A stretch of 64,000 bases of DNA, taken from the NCBI RefSeq assembly GCF_000002865.3, contig NW_001865053.1, positions 142,840 through 206,839 of the forward strand, in the 5' to 3' direction. Position numbers and translations under genes: made by a program. This document shows positions 25,436-36,557 of the stretch, piece after piece (the first letter of the stretch is position 1; the number at the start of each line of letters is the position of its first letter). This DNA comes from Monosiga brevicollis MX1 (lineage: Eukaryota; Opisthokonta; Choanoflagellata; Craspedida; Salpingoecidae). The notes under the pieces were generated by a model. It did not search any database. It worked only from the letters and a program-made list of their open reading frames with translations, and was not told the origin of the DNA.

Positions 25436-28400
25436 ATGGCACGGCGGGATGTGCCTCCCGAGGGCCTGGCATTAAGTGGAGCTCAGGTCAATATCAACCG
25501 GAGTGCCGCCGTGCCCAAGCTGCCAGATATACATGCGCGGCCTGCCCAAACCTTGGCCCCCGCCCCTAAATCGGATCCCAGTGCCGCCGCTCCAGGGCAG
25601 ACGCGCCATGACTCCAAATTGCGCGTCACCGATGAGACCGCGAGCCCCGAGGGCGGCCCTGCCCCCGTCGTGGCCGCAGCCGCCGCACTGTTTGCCAGGC
25701 CGGCGACGACCAAACCAGAGGTGGAGCGCATCATCTACAGTCGGGGCCGGACGCCCATGCCGGATCCCAAGGTGCTGGATGCCGTCCCCCCAACACCTAC
25801 GCCTGAACCGCGCCTCGAGGAATTGAGTGTCAACCCATTTGCCCTGGCTGCGGAACGCCTACATGGCTTTGAAGACATTGCAGCTACACTACGTGCCTTT
25901 GAAGAGCTAGAGTGGGCCGAAGAGCCAGAGCTGGCTCCGCCAGAGTCGGAAATGCACCCACGTGTCAGTCACCCCGGATCAGCCGCCGCTCAGACCGAGA
26001 CCACGGCCGACAAACCAAGTATTACGGAGAGCGATGACACTTCAGAAGCAGGGGCTAGCACTGCACAAAAAGGTGACGCGTCAGATCTTGAGCAATCCAA
26101 TAGTCGGCGCTCCACTGCCTCGGGCCCAGCGAATGCATCCTTACCCACGGTCACCTTGGAGTCTGCCGCCCCAACGCCGTGGCCCGATGACCCTTCTCCT
26201 TCGCTGACCAGCACGGACGCTCAACAAACATTGCCGACGCGAGGCACAACGCTGTTAGATTCAAACTCGGGCTTTTTGCTTGTTGGCAACGCTCTCAGAG
26301 CACCCGATTCCTTTGCTCGGTAAGGCCGGCGCTCCGTCTATGAGAAGGCCTACCCTTGTAGGGTGCACCACGTAGCGACGCCTTCAGACCTTTGTACTTC
26401 GTCTTGTTTGGCTCATTACACTGGTCTTGCTGGGCAGTGCTTGGTCGGTGCCAAAGGGCAAGGAAGCAGACGCCTTGGCGCGCGCTTTTGCCGAGGCCGA
26501 ACACAGTATTCACGAGGCTGCCCAGGTACGGCCTTGCTGCTTGCTTCAGCAAACTTCGAGCCCTACATCCCACACCCTGATTCGGTCAATTGCTCAATTG
26601 CTTTGCTTGATCCAAAACAGAATCCAAATGAGGCTCTGGCACGCGTTTGGAGTGCTGTTCCCAAAGCTCGACTGGAACGCTTGGCAGTCTCGGAGTGAGT
26701 TCACGACATTACATGCCTCTTTGGCTCTCGAAATGGGTCACACGGACTCATGCCAACAGATTTTACGGATTACACCTCATCTTTTGCTTGACATAGCCAT
26801 GTGAGGGCTGCATCAGCCAAAACGCTGCTCCTGCGGCGGCGCCAGCCCGTACGCCTGCCCGTGAGCGCCCTTCCCAAACCCGATCCCGCCGCGACGGCAA
26901 AAGAAAATGAGCCGGTACCCACCCAGGTAGACTGCGAGAGAGTGCTCAGCTGCTTGTCCCAATCAGACGCACCTCCTTCTGCAGCGCGCGAGGCGCTCAT
27001 CTCCGTCTACTTTAACCTTTACTCGTGTTCACACATGCATCAACTCTCTGACGGCAATCTAGACATCGACCTCAGTTCCAGCCACTGCATCAGCCACCAG
27101 GCGACAAGCATCGCTTGCCTCAGCCTCTTCAGTATGTCTTCTAGTTTGTGCTTGTGCTGTTGGCCGGCCTGCTGTGCCACCAGATCAATCTCACCAAATG
27201 TCTGAACATAGTCCACGGCCGCTTTTGCGCCACTCTACCCTCTGCTACTGCGGCCCGAGCGGGAAGAGCTTGTACCGACGCTTCCACAGCCGACCAACAA
27301 AGCAACTTTGGCAGAACTCCAGGCATCAACCCTTGCCCTTGATGCCCCCCCGCTGCCAGAGCAGGGCTCAAAGCCCCGTGATGCAGGTACAACTGCTTGT
27401 TTGTCATGCTTGGCAAAGCTTGGCACGCTGATTTCACACGCCGCGATGAGTGACTGTATCCACGTGGCTCGAAAACAACGCTTCTCACGCATCCTTGGCG
27501 GCCCCTCCTCCCTCTGCTCTTGACGGCAATGTGTTTTGTCTCGGGTCTACAGTTGCAGCTTTGGCGCGTGATGCGCATGCACGAGCGGCATCGTCTGGCG
27601 CTCAAGATGCGGCTGCATCCACTGGCTTGGCCAGTCGTGCCATGTCTGCTTTTGCACGCGAAATTCCAGACATGGAGGATGGCAACTCATTGGCCGCTTC
27701 TAGACCAGGCAGCGAGCTCTTGTCGCGCACCCATCGCATTTGGTCCACGCGCACCCGCCGTGAAGAACACGAACGTGAAGTCGAAGCTCAGCGCCAGGCC
27801 TATCTCGATCGCGTCAGTAAACCCATGGGCTTGGGATTTTGTGCGTTCTTTCCATGGACGTACTTTTGTTCCAGCTCACGCTCACTGATATCGGTTCTGG
27901 CACATAGACCAAGCGCTTTCGTGACCAGATCGAGCAATACGACCGTGATATGGCCTTGGTGGAAAAGCTACGCAAGCATCACGAGACGGACACGCTCGAA
28001 TCTCTCGGTGTGACTGTTGCTTCGTCAAAATTCGACTCCTGCCTCCCAATTTACCAGGCCTGTCTACTCGCACACTCAACCGTGATACTACCACGCGTTG
28101 CTGTAGAGACACCAGAGCTGATTGAAGCGCTGGAACAAGCGCGTCTCCTTGTGGTCGAACGCCACGACACCACCGGAACCATGCCCAATGACATTGCCCG
28201 CGCTTTAGTTGAGCAAGGTGAGTTCTATCGGCCCTTTCGGTGATTTTAATGACTTCCTTCTGCTGAATAACGACATTGACCACCCAACTTGGCGTCCTCA
28301 ACTGACATTGATTCTTTGACTTTCCTAGGCGAGATTGAACTGCGGATGGGTCGCTTACAGGCAGCTGTGCAAACGCTTAACGAGGCCATCAAGGTTCAGC

Positions 28401-31400
28401 CACGCCTCTGGCGCGCCCGATGGCAGGTGAGCAACGGCTCACCCGGCAAAGATGACAGGCCCAATTGCACCACATTGCCCATTGCCCATTGCCGTGTGCA
28501 AAACATCCGATCAGCCTTCTTCGCTTGAGTGACATCTGCCCCTCAAACTTCGGCTCAACCTGTGTCTTTTGATGTGGTGGCAAACTTAGAAACACTTGGC
28601 CCTCTTGGGCATGCGCGATGTGCACAATGCGATTATTGAAGCCGATCGCATCACCTTAAGCACCCAAGACTACGCTGCACACCGCAGCAAAGGCGACATC
28701 TATTTTGCACGGCACGATTACACGGGAGCAGCAACTGCCTACCAGGTCTGCTTTGCAACGCATCCTCGCACACGCCTAAAGCTGAGGGACACTGATGTCT
28801 AGCCTTCTGCCCTTGCTTTTCTTCCTCTTGTCTTCCCTCTTCAAAAACTTTGCAGCAAGCAACGCTGTACAACAACCAAGACACCACGGCACTCTTCAAC
28901 AAGGCCCTATCAGAGGTTCGCGCCATTTCTGCTCTCGCCGAATAGCATCGCGCTGCCGTGCCCGTTGGCCACTCGCTGCTCACCAATCTGTCTTTCACGA
29001 TTTCAATGTGTAGGACGCCCGTGATAATGCTGAACAGGCCACGTCAGACGTGCTCATGGTCTTACAAGTGGATGCAGGGCACGAGAAGGCTCGTTTGTAC
29101 TTTGCCGACTTGAGCTATCGGCGCGGCAATTACGGCCAAGCTGTGCGCGCCTACACCGAGTTGCTCGAGGAACAACCCGATTCGGCTACTCTTTACATGG
29201 CCCGTGCCAAAGCCAACGTGGGCGCCAAGGCAGCTATCGAGGCTTTGCGGGACGTTGTGCAGTGCCTCCACCTTGACCCCAATTGTGCAGAAGCCTACTT
29301 TTATCGTGCCCTGATGCTTCTTGAGGCACGGCCGCGACAGGCCCTGAAGGACTTTAGTCTGACCTTGCTCTTAGATATGGGCACCGAGCTTACGACTCGT
29401 GCCTTGCTGCAGCGCGGCATCCTCTATGCCAAGCTCAACGAACACGTATGTCCTGCCCTGTCCATCTGCCGAGAAACCCGTTCCAATCTTCGTCGGCAAC
29501 ATTGTCTTTCTTACGCACTGGGCCGATACATTTCCTCGACGCCGCAGGTCCAAGCCATGTCAGATCTTTTTGCATGCTTGCGTGCCGAAGACTTACGGTG
29601 CCTGAGATCTGACATTGGCATCTCCAACCTGATGATTGATATCTATTGCCAAATTGGGCTCGTCTACCTCCGATCGCTCGGTATGCCATGAATGCTGTGT
29701 CCTCTCAACGGTATTGCTCCCCGCACATTGTTGTGATGGCTCTCACGACACGCCGCCTGGGCATACGCGTGAGCAGGCAAAATCGCAACGGCCATCAAAT
29801 ACTTTTCAAAGGCTATTTCTTTGCGCTCCGACTGCGAGGCCGCGCTCCTGGCGCGGGCCGAAGCCTTTGTCACCCTGCACAAGCTGATGCCACACGCTGC
29901 AACCAACAGCACCATGCTGCTGCGAGCCCAACGTGATCTCACCCGGCTCATGCATATTCGTCCTGAAGTCTTGCATTACCGCCTTAAAGCCGCACGCGTG
30001 TGCATGGACGCGGGCCGCGAAGAGGCTGCCACCAACCTGCTGCGGTCGGCCAAGGTCAACCTCAGCCTCAATCTCCTTACCGTTCAAGCTTACGTGCGTT
30101 TGTCTAGCCTTGAAGCCTCAAACTGTCCCGTGTGTCTTCGTTTTGCTGTCTCAGTCAACCAAAAGCCCCACCAACTCATGCACTCATCTCTAAATGTATG
30201 GATTGACGGCTCAACTTTGCAGATCTACTTGGGCTTGGAGCATGAAGTCGGCGACATGCTGTGTCAGCTGGTTTATCCCAAGAATGACAGTGCCACGGTA
30301 GGTTGACTTGTTCTTTTGGGCTTTGGGTGTCAGCTTTGGCCGTGTTGAAGCTCTGCTAGGAACCAGCTGCCCTCACCAATCTGGTTTTATTTTTAATTTT
30401 TTTTGCTTTTGCGCCATAGCTGGAAGTTCTTCACGTGCTTTTGGAAACTTCAGAGCTCGAAGCCCGGGTGCGTGCCTGCTCTTCAAGGCCTTTTTTTTTT
30501 TTTCGTTCCTTTCTTCCAGTACATACTTCTCTTCAAACACTCACCTTCTTGGAGTCGCGGTGCTTGGCAGCCGGCCCAGATGTATGGCGTGGCCTTGAGC
30601 AAAGCCACAATGGCCACGCGCATGTATCCGCAGACCGTGACACTCATTCAGCAGCTGATGAAGCATTTGCACCCAACCGAGGATTTGTGCTGTGACCTGG
30701 CTGCAGCCGCCCTCGAGTGCCACCGCACGGTGCTGGCTCAGATTGCTTGCGGGCAAGCCCTCGAAGCCAAGCCCGATTCGGCCCGCGCGCTCCGCCTGGT
30801 AAGTGACAGGCCGTGTCTCTTCCAGACGGTCCTTTCGGCTGTGAAGTCGTGCTGCACTTGAGCAGCCATGTTTGCTGAACGTTGACGTGCACTTTGGCAA
30901 CTTGCTCACATTTAAGCTCCTCGCCTGGGACGCCACAGCGCGGGCTAGCAACGTTGCAACGTGAGGCACAGGACCGATCTGCGCTGCGTGACCTGATTCA
31001 ATCTTACCAAATAAAGCCTGATTGGATGTGCAAGTTGGACATTGCGACGGCCCATGCAGCACTGCGGCAGTACAAAAAGGCAATTGCCTGTTGCACAGAG
31101 GTGAGTGCTTTGCATGTTGGCGCTCGAGTCATGAATCAAAGTACTTTCTCATGGCGCTTCTACCATTTTGAATCGATCGCTTTTCTTTGCAGGTCATTGA
31201 CTCGCGGCGACGCGTTGCTCGAGCCTATTTGCTTCGGGCGTGTTTTCGCGTCGAACAGGGACAGCCGTCTGTGGCGCTACCGGACTTCCGGACCGCACTG
31301 CGACTTCAGCCGCAAAGTGTGCTGGTTCACTACAATTTTGGTTTGGCTTTGGCCCTGCTGAACGAGCAGGCCGAGGCCTTGAAGCTCTTTGAAACGGGCC

Positions 31401-33244
31401 TGGGATTGGTGCATGCCACCGTGGACAGTCCAAATGCACCCGCCAAGTCATTGCACGCCAGCCTTTTGCACAATGCTGCCGTCGTCAACTTCCACCTAGA
31501 AGAGTATGCCGCCGCGCTAGGTTGCTTCAAGCAACTCCTGGACTTGGTTCCGGAGCAAGCCTCGGACGTGGACACGCTCATCACCATGGCTCTGACCTGT
31601 TATCACATGTGCGTGACTGCTCTGCCAAAGCCTGCATACAAGGCCTCTGATACAAAGACGAAGCAAAGACGACTGGAGTGACCTGCCCTCTGTCCTTCCC
31701 CCTTCTTGCTGTGAATCTGGTTTTGCTGTTGCTTGGAATACTGGTCAAATTTAACATGAGGGTCTGCTGTTGTACTGCCTGCTGCCGTGTGACTTGCAGG
31801 CGTGACTTGGCAAGCGCGGTGCAACTGTTCTCGCGTGTGATCGACCTCAATCCTCGGGTATGATTCCGCGCTGCGCTCAGCTTGCTCGATTCCGACCCCC
31901 AGGCCTTGCCTATGGACAGCCTGATTGCCATACCACAAATGGCACCTCACCGCTTCATTGCAATGGCTCGATGCAGATGATGGTGGCATACCTGGGCCGG
32001 GCCAACGTACTTATGGATATTGATACGGAAGCTTGCTGGCTCTTGAGTCGCCGCGATTATGCGCGTGCCATTCACCTGGACCCTGAAGATCCAAGGCCGT
32101 ACCTCAACTTGGGCATCGGGTAAGTCGGGACGCCGGCAAAAGTATTTGTCTGTTAGTACACCACGCAACCTGCGCCAGCAAAGAGTCATGATGGGATGTG
32201 GCGTGTGATGGCAGGCTCCAAGCTCGCGGGGAATTGGCGCAGGCGCACCAGGTGCTGACATCAGGGCTTCGGCACCATCCCACGCATGCGCGACTATTGG
32301 AGGCGCGTGCCGTGGTGAACCTTCAGGTTTGTTGTGGCGTCCGCCATCCTTGATTCACACGCCAATTGATGTTGGTACAGCTGGTCTGCGCTCACGCTCG
32401 ATTTGGCGGCTGACTCACGTGGCACGCCATGCGTCGTGGCGGGACACCACAACAGGGTCTGCGTTTGCAGCAGGCCTATGGTGACGCATCTCTGTCCCTT
32501 CACCATGCCCCAAGTGCCACGACTTGCGTCACGCGGGCCGTGGTGGCCCAGTATCTGCAGCAGGTGGCCGTGGCCGTGGCTGACCTTCAATTGGCACTGA
32601 AGATTGACCCCGAATGCATATTGGCTCTCTACAACCTGGCCCTAATGTACGTGGCCAAGCGTCAGCTGACGCAGGCGGAGGATACCATCGCGCGCGCCAT
32701 GGCCATCGATCGAAGTGCCGCCCAGCGTCGCTTGCGGCAACAAGCCGTCGATGATGAGCTTAGTGACGCCACTCTTTTGCCTCATCTTGATGGCCAGCTT
32801 TTCCTCGTCGCGGCACAAATTGCGGTGTGTCCCCTTTAGTGCTTCTGCGAACGCTGGCGAGCTTGTTGTCTGTTCTCGCTTCTCGCCCATGCAGCTCGAA
32901 ACCCTCACCATCCTCTTGTCTCCTCGTTATAGCTACAACGCAAGGCATGGCAAAAGGCCGAGGAGCTGCTGTGCCAGGCTGAAACCTGCAAGAACCTCGA
33001 TCCGGAGGATAAGACCATTCTCGTGGGCTGGAATCGGGCCTTGATGTTTTATCACCGAGACAATTTTGCCGCCGCCCACGCCGCCTTGCAACCGGTCCTT
33101 GCCCTCCGCCCTGACGATGATGGGGCAAAGATGCTGGCCGCCCTTATGCACGACTATGGCCAAGACTCTGCCCCGGTCGGCAGCAACGCCAAAAAGCAGC
33201 TCCGTCTGACAGCAGCAACCCTCCCCTCGGCGGCTCGGAAGTAA
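25436..33244 (+). CDS. Large tetratricopeptide (TPR) repeat protein, TTC6-like architecture
   Basis: A long multi-exon gene encodes one protein with a Pro/Ala-rich disordered N-terminus (exon 25436 to about 26322). A charged coiled-coil segment follows near 27730-27990, with RREEHEREVEAQRQAYLDRV, and then many TPR-like helix pairs. Clear TPR segments include GRLQAAVQTLNEAIKVQPRL (about 28348), YRRGNYGQAVRAYTELLEEQ (about 29118), FYRALMLLEARPRQALKDFS (about 29300), RVEQGQPSVALPDFRTALRL (about 31250), FHLEEYAAALGCFKQLLDLV (about 31490) and ADLQLALKIDPECILALYNL (about 32580). The last exon ends at 33244. Short introns, several around 100 bases, interrupt it throughout. TPR scaffolds mediate protein-protein contacts. 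The long N-terminus and number of repeats recall TTC6 and related ciliary TPR proteins, but I cannot name the orthologue. Treating it as one gene is an inference from continuous same-strand coding exons. Confidence 0.75.
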
Positions 33245-34186
33245 AGTGGTAGAAAAAATGCAAAAAAGTCCAAGAGTTGGATACTTGTGAGGGTTCCCAC
33301 CACATCGGAATTATTCAAACTATAATTAACGATATCTTGAGCCTGAGGTAGATACCATTCCCCCTCGCCGCGGGACGGTTTGGAGGCTGACACAAAGCTT
33401 GACATGTAAAATTCATTGAATATTATTCTAAATTGACTGTGCTGCTCATTTGGTTAAGAATACAAGTTGAGACAGATGTTTTCCGTTCCGTTACAACGAT
33501 AAAATTTAATTCACGACAACTTCACTCATGACGATTCTTCAGCGTGATTGGCGATCCCTCTTCCTGTCTGAAGGCTGGGATCTCGCTGGCCATAACCGTT
33601 TGATTGCCGGCCAGCATGGAGAAACACGCGTACAACTCACACCGAGTCCGATGGGCAACAATCGCAACAACTTCCCCCCAAGCTCCGTTTTGTTGAGGGT
33701 TGGAGGGTTGGGAGGGTTGGGAAGGTGGGGGGTTTTGATTCGGCTGTGACTGGAGACTGAGGCGTGGGGGGAGGAAACAAGAGCCGCAGACGCTGGAATG
33801 TCTGGGTTACACAACCACCATAGGGAGGTCCAAAGCAATACAAAACAAATTCACAGCTTTTCGCAAAACAACTTCATTTCGTCCTTGGGAATGTTCAACG
33901 AATCTCCATGTATTGCAAGTTCAAAATTTAGATCAGATATTGAAGGTGATTTGAGCTGAAGCAGTTAAGTGATTCGATTGTATTTCTCACACGACAGAAA
34001 GCGACAACATGGGGAAACATCCAAAGGCAAAATGCCACTCACGGCCAGCAGGACCGTACACATATTTCGGTGGCCACAACAAACTTCGAGAAGAGTTACT
34101 GGCTGGATCCTTGTGATCGATGCTTGTACTCCAATCTCAGATCTGATGAATGACACAAAGAGAAAAAAAATTCAAATTCTGTGGCG
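33245..34186. other. Convergent intergenic region, no gene seen
   Basis: Nine hundred bases between facing gene ends. A G-rich stretch at 33698-33735 (GGGTTGGGA-type words) is the only compositional feature. Confidence 0.5.
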
Positions 34187-35443
34187 TTAATCCTCAGTTT
34201 TCGGACTGTTGTGTCCACCCACATTCGTCAGGTCGATATTGTCCTGATTGATGCAGCACAATAAGACATCGAATGAGTGCAAACAGACCTTTGGAGCAAC
34301 AGTTTGTCCCACCCACGTTCACAAAAGCTCGACTTTCGAAGCGACACGTCCTCATGCAGATACATACTTGGGTTTTCAAGGAACCGCCGACGCTGCTGAG
34401 ATGTCCAAATCCATTCACATGGGTCAAGACGTCATTGTACTGTCCGAGTCAGAACGCCAACAACCCATTAGGCACACAAGAACGCAAACAGCAGAATGAC
34501 ATGATCTACACATGCAAAGTGGCTTGAAAACATACTTGGATGGTCAAGTCGCCGCCGACAGTGCCGAGATTTCCGAATCCATCCACATTGGTCAAGTCGT
34601 CATTACCCTGTCCAAGTCAACGCCAACAACCCATTATGCACCCAAAAAAAAATGCAAAACATAAATCATGCTCATCCACAACCATACTGCGGCATAGAAC
34701 TAATGCAGCAACATACTTGGATGCTCAAGTTGCCACCGACATTGCCAAGTTTTCCAAATCCATCCACATTGGTCAAGGCGTCATTGTCCTGTCCAAAATA
34801 CACCAAAGGATGAGGCCGCCAAAATTGCTTATCCACCACAACCCAAACCCCCTTCCCTGTTCTGTGCTCTGCTCATTACCTAAACCATGACTAAGTCACG
34901 TGTTTGCGACACCGGGTGTCGGCATCGGTGCGGAACTTGGTATACCCGTCATCACCCGCGCCGATAAAATGCACAAGAATAAGGCGCATCGATACTCACA
35001 TGAATCTTGAGGTCACCGCTCACGTTAATGAGCTTGTTAAAAACGTTCAGGTCATCTGCTGTCAGAGACGGACATGAAATCAGACTGATGTTGCCTAAAA
35101 TATGCTTCACATTTGGAGGGACATTGTCCAACTCGCAGCCGACTGTGCCTGAGAACACCACCGGCATGTCCGTGGGAGCAGTCGTGATGCTGAGCTTCAT
35201 CGTCTTTGGCTCTGACACGTGGGCCAAAAAGTGCTCGCGGTGCTCTTGTCCAACGTCAACACCGTCAATCAGAACTCGTGCCTCATTGTCGGTTAGAGAA
35301 GCATGAAGCCATAAATTCCCCTCCGCATCAGTCGTAATCGCGCCCTCCGCATCGGCCGTGATCATGACATTGCCATCAGTATGCACCATTGCTGGCCCCA
35401 TCACCACAAGTAGACTGCACAAGGCGACCCAAGACAACATCAT
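34187..35443 (-). CDS. Secreted receptor-L/leucine-rich-type repeat protein with one exon per repeat
   Basis: Exon 1 (35000-35443) encodes a signal peptide (MMLSWVALCSLLVVMGPAMV) and a beta-rich domain. It ends with SCPSLTADDLNVFNKLINVS, the first repeat-like segment. Three following exons, 34717-34788, 34536-34607 and 34368-34439, are each exactly 72 bases and phase 0. They encode 24-residue repeats of the form NDxLTNVDGFGxLGxVGGxL. A last exon (34187-34243) starts a further repeat (DNIDLTNVGG) and ends in a stop codon after 18 residues. All introns have GTATGT or GTGAGT donors and CAG acceptors on the minus strand. The repeat resembles the receptor L-domain/LRR-like units common in protist surface proteins. 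No transmembrane segment is seen, so it is probably secreted. The truncated last repeat may be the true C-terminus or mark a recent loss of downstream exons. Ligand and function are unknown. Confidence 0.75.
34368..34788 (-). repeat. Tandemly duplicated 72-bp coding exons with flanking intron
   Basis: Three exon copies start every 168-181 bases. Intron sequence is shared as well as exon sequence: CGCCAACAACCCATTA occurs at 34455-34470 and 34621-34636. The duplicated unit was therefore exon plus intron. Confidence 0.85.
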
Positions 35444-35936
35444 GGCAGTGGTGCGCGCATCAATTCACCGTCCACCAACATGAGAGAAAAAAAAAATGAG
35501 AAAGCTGCTTGCAAAGGTTGCTTGCAAAGGGAAGTTTACCCTTTGGCCACAATGCAGAACAGCGTCTTTGTTGCAACTTCAGCACTTTCTGCAGTTATGA
35601 ATGCAGATGCAACGGTAGTAAATGAAGCGTTTATCCTCACTATCGTCGGCTTGCTGATGCTGTAATCCCATTTGTCAGCATAAATAATTTATCTGACATT
35701 TGATTTCAAATTTTTGTGAGGTTACACTTTATCACACTATGTATCATTCGTTTTGAGCTTTTGGCGGCAAATTCAAATTCGTGCATTTTCGTCCGTCTCT
35801 CTCTCTCGCGTCTCTGAACTTTGGGGGTGGTGCGCGGTGGCAGCCCTTGGTCTGTTCTGTCTTGCACATACTTTTGCATGAGCTGTGGCAGTTGGTGTGT
35901 TGAACTGGGATATACGCGATCTGGAAGAACGGTACC
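35444..35936. promoter_or_regulatory. Short divergent promoter region between receptor-L gene and NCAPH2
   Basis: Only 493 bases separate two start codons read outward, so both promoters must lie here or overlap. AT-rich sequence at 35665-35770 is the likeliest core. No specific factor site can be named. Confidence 0.55.
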
Positions 35937-36486
35937 ATGACCTTGAGTGGGGACGGCGCTCCGGTGGAGAGCCGCTTTCAGCATCTCCTTCAGCCCATCC
36001 GAGACATTGCCGACAACTGGAACATTGACATTGCCCGCGAGCTCGAGGAGTACCTGGGCGAGGTACGCACCTCCTGCAGGATTACCGTTTGCCTCTACAT
36101 GCATTTGCGCAGGAATGTAGAGATATCGGGACGTACATGCGCGGGTATGGCCTCACCTTGGAGTTGGCGCGGCCCATGCCACGATTAGATTGAAAACCTC
36201 GAGTTTTGCTTCGAGGGGTCCAGCGAGACGTTCAACTTTGCCGAGGCCGCACTGGTCATCCAAGGCTCCGCATGTATTTACAGCAAGAAGGTTTGTAAAA
36301 CATGAACTTGCCCTCCTCAGCGGAAGCATGATGGTGCTTACCCTTGCCTGGGACGCATAGGTTGAGTATCTTTACAATCTTGTGTATGAAACCCTGAACA
36401 AGCTTGCCGACAAGCGGTGCGTACAGGTTGCCCCCGTTTACACCCAGAGCTTGTGCACCTGAACGCGCTCTTGCAGTAGATCCATA

Positions 36487-36557
<71 letters not shown>

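Noticed and set aside
33245-34186. Small open frames between the TPR and receptor-L genes
   Set aside because: Short, no start context or recognisable motif; composition is noncoding.
34368-34788. Regular repeat spacing resembling a CRISPR array
   Set aside because: Repeats are coding exons with splice sites and share intron sequence; this is eukaryotic exon duplication.
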